Source: Candidatus Aenigmatarchaeota archaeon
Lineage (GTDB): Archaea > Aenigmatarchaeota > Aenigmatarchaeia > GW2011-AR5 > WALA01
Direction: 5' to 3'
NCBI GenBank assembly: GCA_015523085.1
Contig: WALA01000006.1
Location: 1-5,723, forward strand
Length of the DNA stretch: 5,723 nt
Position 1 is the stretch's first letter, and each line of letters opens with the position of its first letter. The position numbers were made by a program, and so were the translations under genes. The notes beneath the pieces are model-generated. The model saw only the letters and a list, made by a program, of their open reading frames with translations. It had not been told where the DNA came from and made no database searches. Positions 5,171 to 5,723 of the stretch are shown in pieces.

Positions 5171-5723
5171 AATACCAAAGTCGCCATCTTCTCGCTCGAG
5201 AAAAAAGAAAAATGACGTCTTCATACCGAAAATGAACATAGGCATATTCGGCCACGTCGACCACGGAAAAACAACGCTGACAGAAGCGCTAACCGGTAGG
5301 TGGACGGACACGTACAGCGAAGAGATAAAACGAGGAATAACGATACGCCTCGGATATGCCGATTTCACGATATACAAATGCAGCAAATGCAAAGAGCACC
5401 CATTTTCTTCAACAGAAATTTGTCCAAAGTGCTTTTCAAAATGCGAGCCGAAGAGAACAGTTTCCATAGTTGATGCACCAGGTCACGAAACGTTGATGGC
5501 CACCGTTCTTTCCGCAGCATCCGTGATAGACGCGGCCATACTCGTCATAGCGGCAAATGAGCCGTGTCCGCAACCTCAGACGGCTGAACATTTGGCAGCT
5601 CTTGACATAGCGCAAATAAAGCACATAATCATAGCCCAAAACAAAATAGACCTCGTGACACCACAAGAGGCGCTGAAGAATTACGAGGAGATCAAGAATT
5701 TCGTCAAAGGCACAGTCGCGGAA
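5163..5723 (+). CDS. eif2g: Translation initiation factor aIF2 subunit gamma, N-terminal part (cut by window end)
   Basis: aIF2 gamma is the GTP-binding subunit of aIF2 that carries initiator Met-tRNA to the small subunit. Counted from GTG 5163, 187 residues are visible. They show G1 GHVDHGKTT (30-38), switch I with Thr60 in [11 protein letters not shown] (57-67), a zinc knuckle with Cys73, Cys76, Cys87 and Cys90, G3 DAPGHE (104-109), the subunit hallmark [10 protein letters not shown] (131-140) and G4 NKID (160-163). Domains II and III lie beyond the window. The start is uncertain: GTG 5163 overlaps the end of rps6e by eight bases; ATA 5172 is best placed for the ribosome binding site; ATG 5232 (residue 24) lies right at the G1 strand and would give a shorter start than usual. 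The first 23 residues are basic and Ser-rich ([10 protein letters not shown]) and look like a real, flexible leader. The gene is coupled to rps6e, the usual archaeal pairing. Confidence 0.95.
   Translation, partial: MIKIPKSPSSRSRKKKNDVFIPKMNIGIFGHVDHGKTTLTEALTGRWTDTYSEEIKRGITIRLGYADFTIYKCSKCKEHPFSSTEICPKCFSKCEPKRTVSIVDAPGHETLMATVLSAASVIDAAILVIAANEPCPQPQTAEHLAALDIAQIKHIIIAQNKIDLVTPQEALKNYEEIKNFVKGTVAE

Noticed and set aside
4715..5467. Minus-strand open frame (250 codons) across S6e and the start of aIF2 gamma
   Set aside because: It spans two conserved + strand genes and their control region, with no recognisable domain; an antisense shadow.
1..5723. tRNA/rRNA genes, CRISPR repeats, insertion sequences or attachment sites
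   Set aside because: None seen: no repeat-spacer pattern, no transposase, no cloverleaf-like stretch in the short spacers, and coding sequence fills nearly all of the window.

Overview
The window reads as an archaeal chromosome. It encodes uS10 of archaeal type, eS6 (S6e), aIF5B and the start of aIF2 gamma. Ribosome binding sites match the archaeal anti-Shine-Dalgarno (GAGGTGAT, GGTGAT). TATA boxes lie about 27 bases before two genes that have no ribosome binding site, which points to leaderless transcripts. Isoleucine is written mostly as ATA (12 of 15 codons in the S6e gene). The lineage cannot be fixed from the sequence alone. Slightly deviant motifs in aIF5B, Ndk and S10 suggest a divergent lineage rather than a well-studied model archaeon. 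Every supported gene is on the + strand, and spacers are short and AT-rich.

Layout: (1) 1-1591 is an export/envelope module. It holds the C-terminal end of a cell-surface beta-sandwich protein with a C-terminal membrane anchor, followed with no spacer by a MacB/FtsX-type ABC permease. The matching ATPase is not in the window. (2) 1592-1961 is ribosomal protein S10 as a single gene, apparently leaderless, with a glycine-rich loop insertion. A perfect 9-bp inverted repeat begins on its stop codon. (3) 2053-2865 is a two-gene operon: a DUF3467-like small protein with a lysine-rich tail, and nucleoside diphosphate kinase. (4) 2939-4702 is aIF5B, probably leaderless. (5) 4703 to the end is an operon of S6e and aIF2 gamma; the latter is cut by the window edge.

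The genes from ndk onward form a translation-initiation cluster: Ndk supplies GTP, aIF5B joins subunits, S6e is a small-subunit protein and aIF2 gamma is the initiator-tRNA carrier GTPase. The order ndk-infB-rps6e-aIF2 gamma resembles the conserved archaeal cluster, which, as I recall it, usually has L7Ae-S28e-L24e upstream of ndk. Here a DUF3467-like gene takes that place.

I do not see a clearly new defence or mobile system. The items most worth a second look are the unusual aIF2 gamma start region (possible AUA start), the hairpin abutting the S6e ribosome binding site, the inverted repeat after S10, the Gly-rich insertion in S10, the deviating GTPase motifs of aIF5B, and the DUF3467-ndk pairing.
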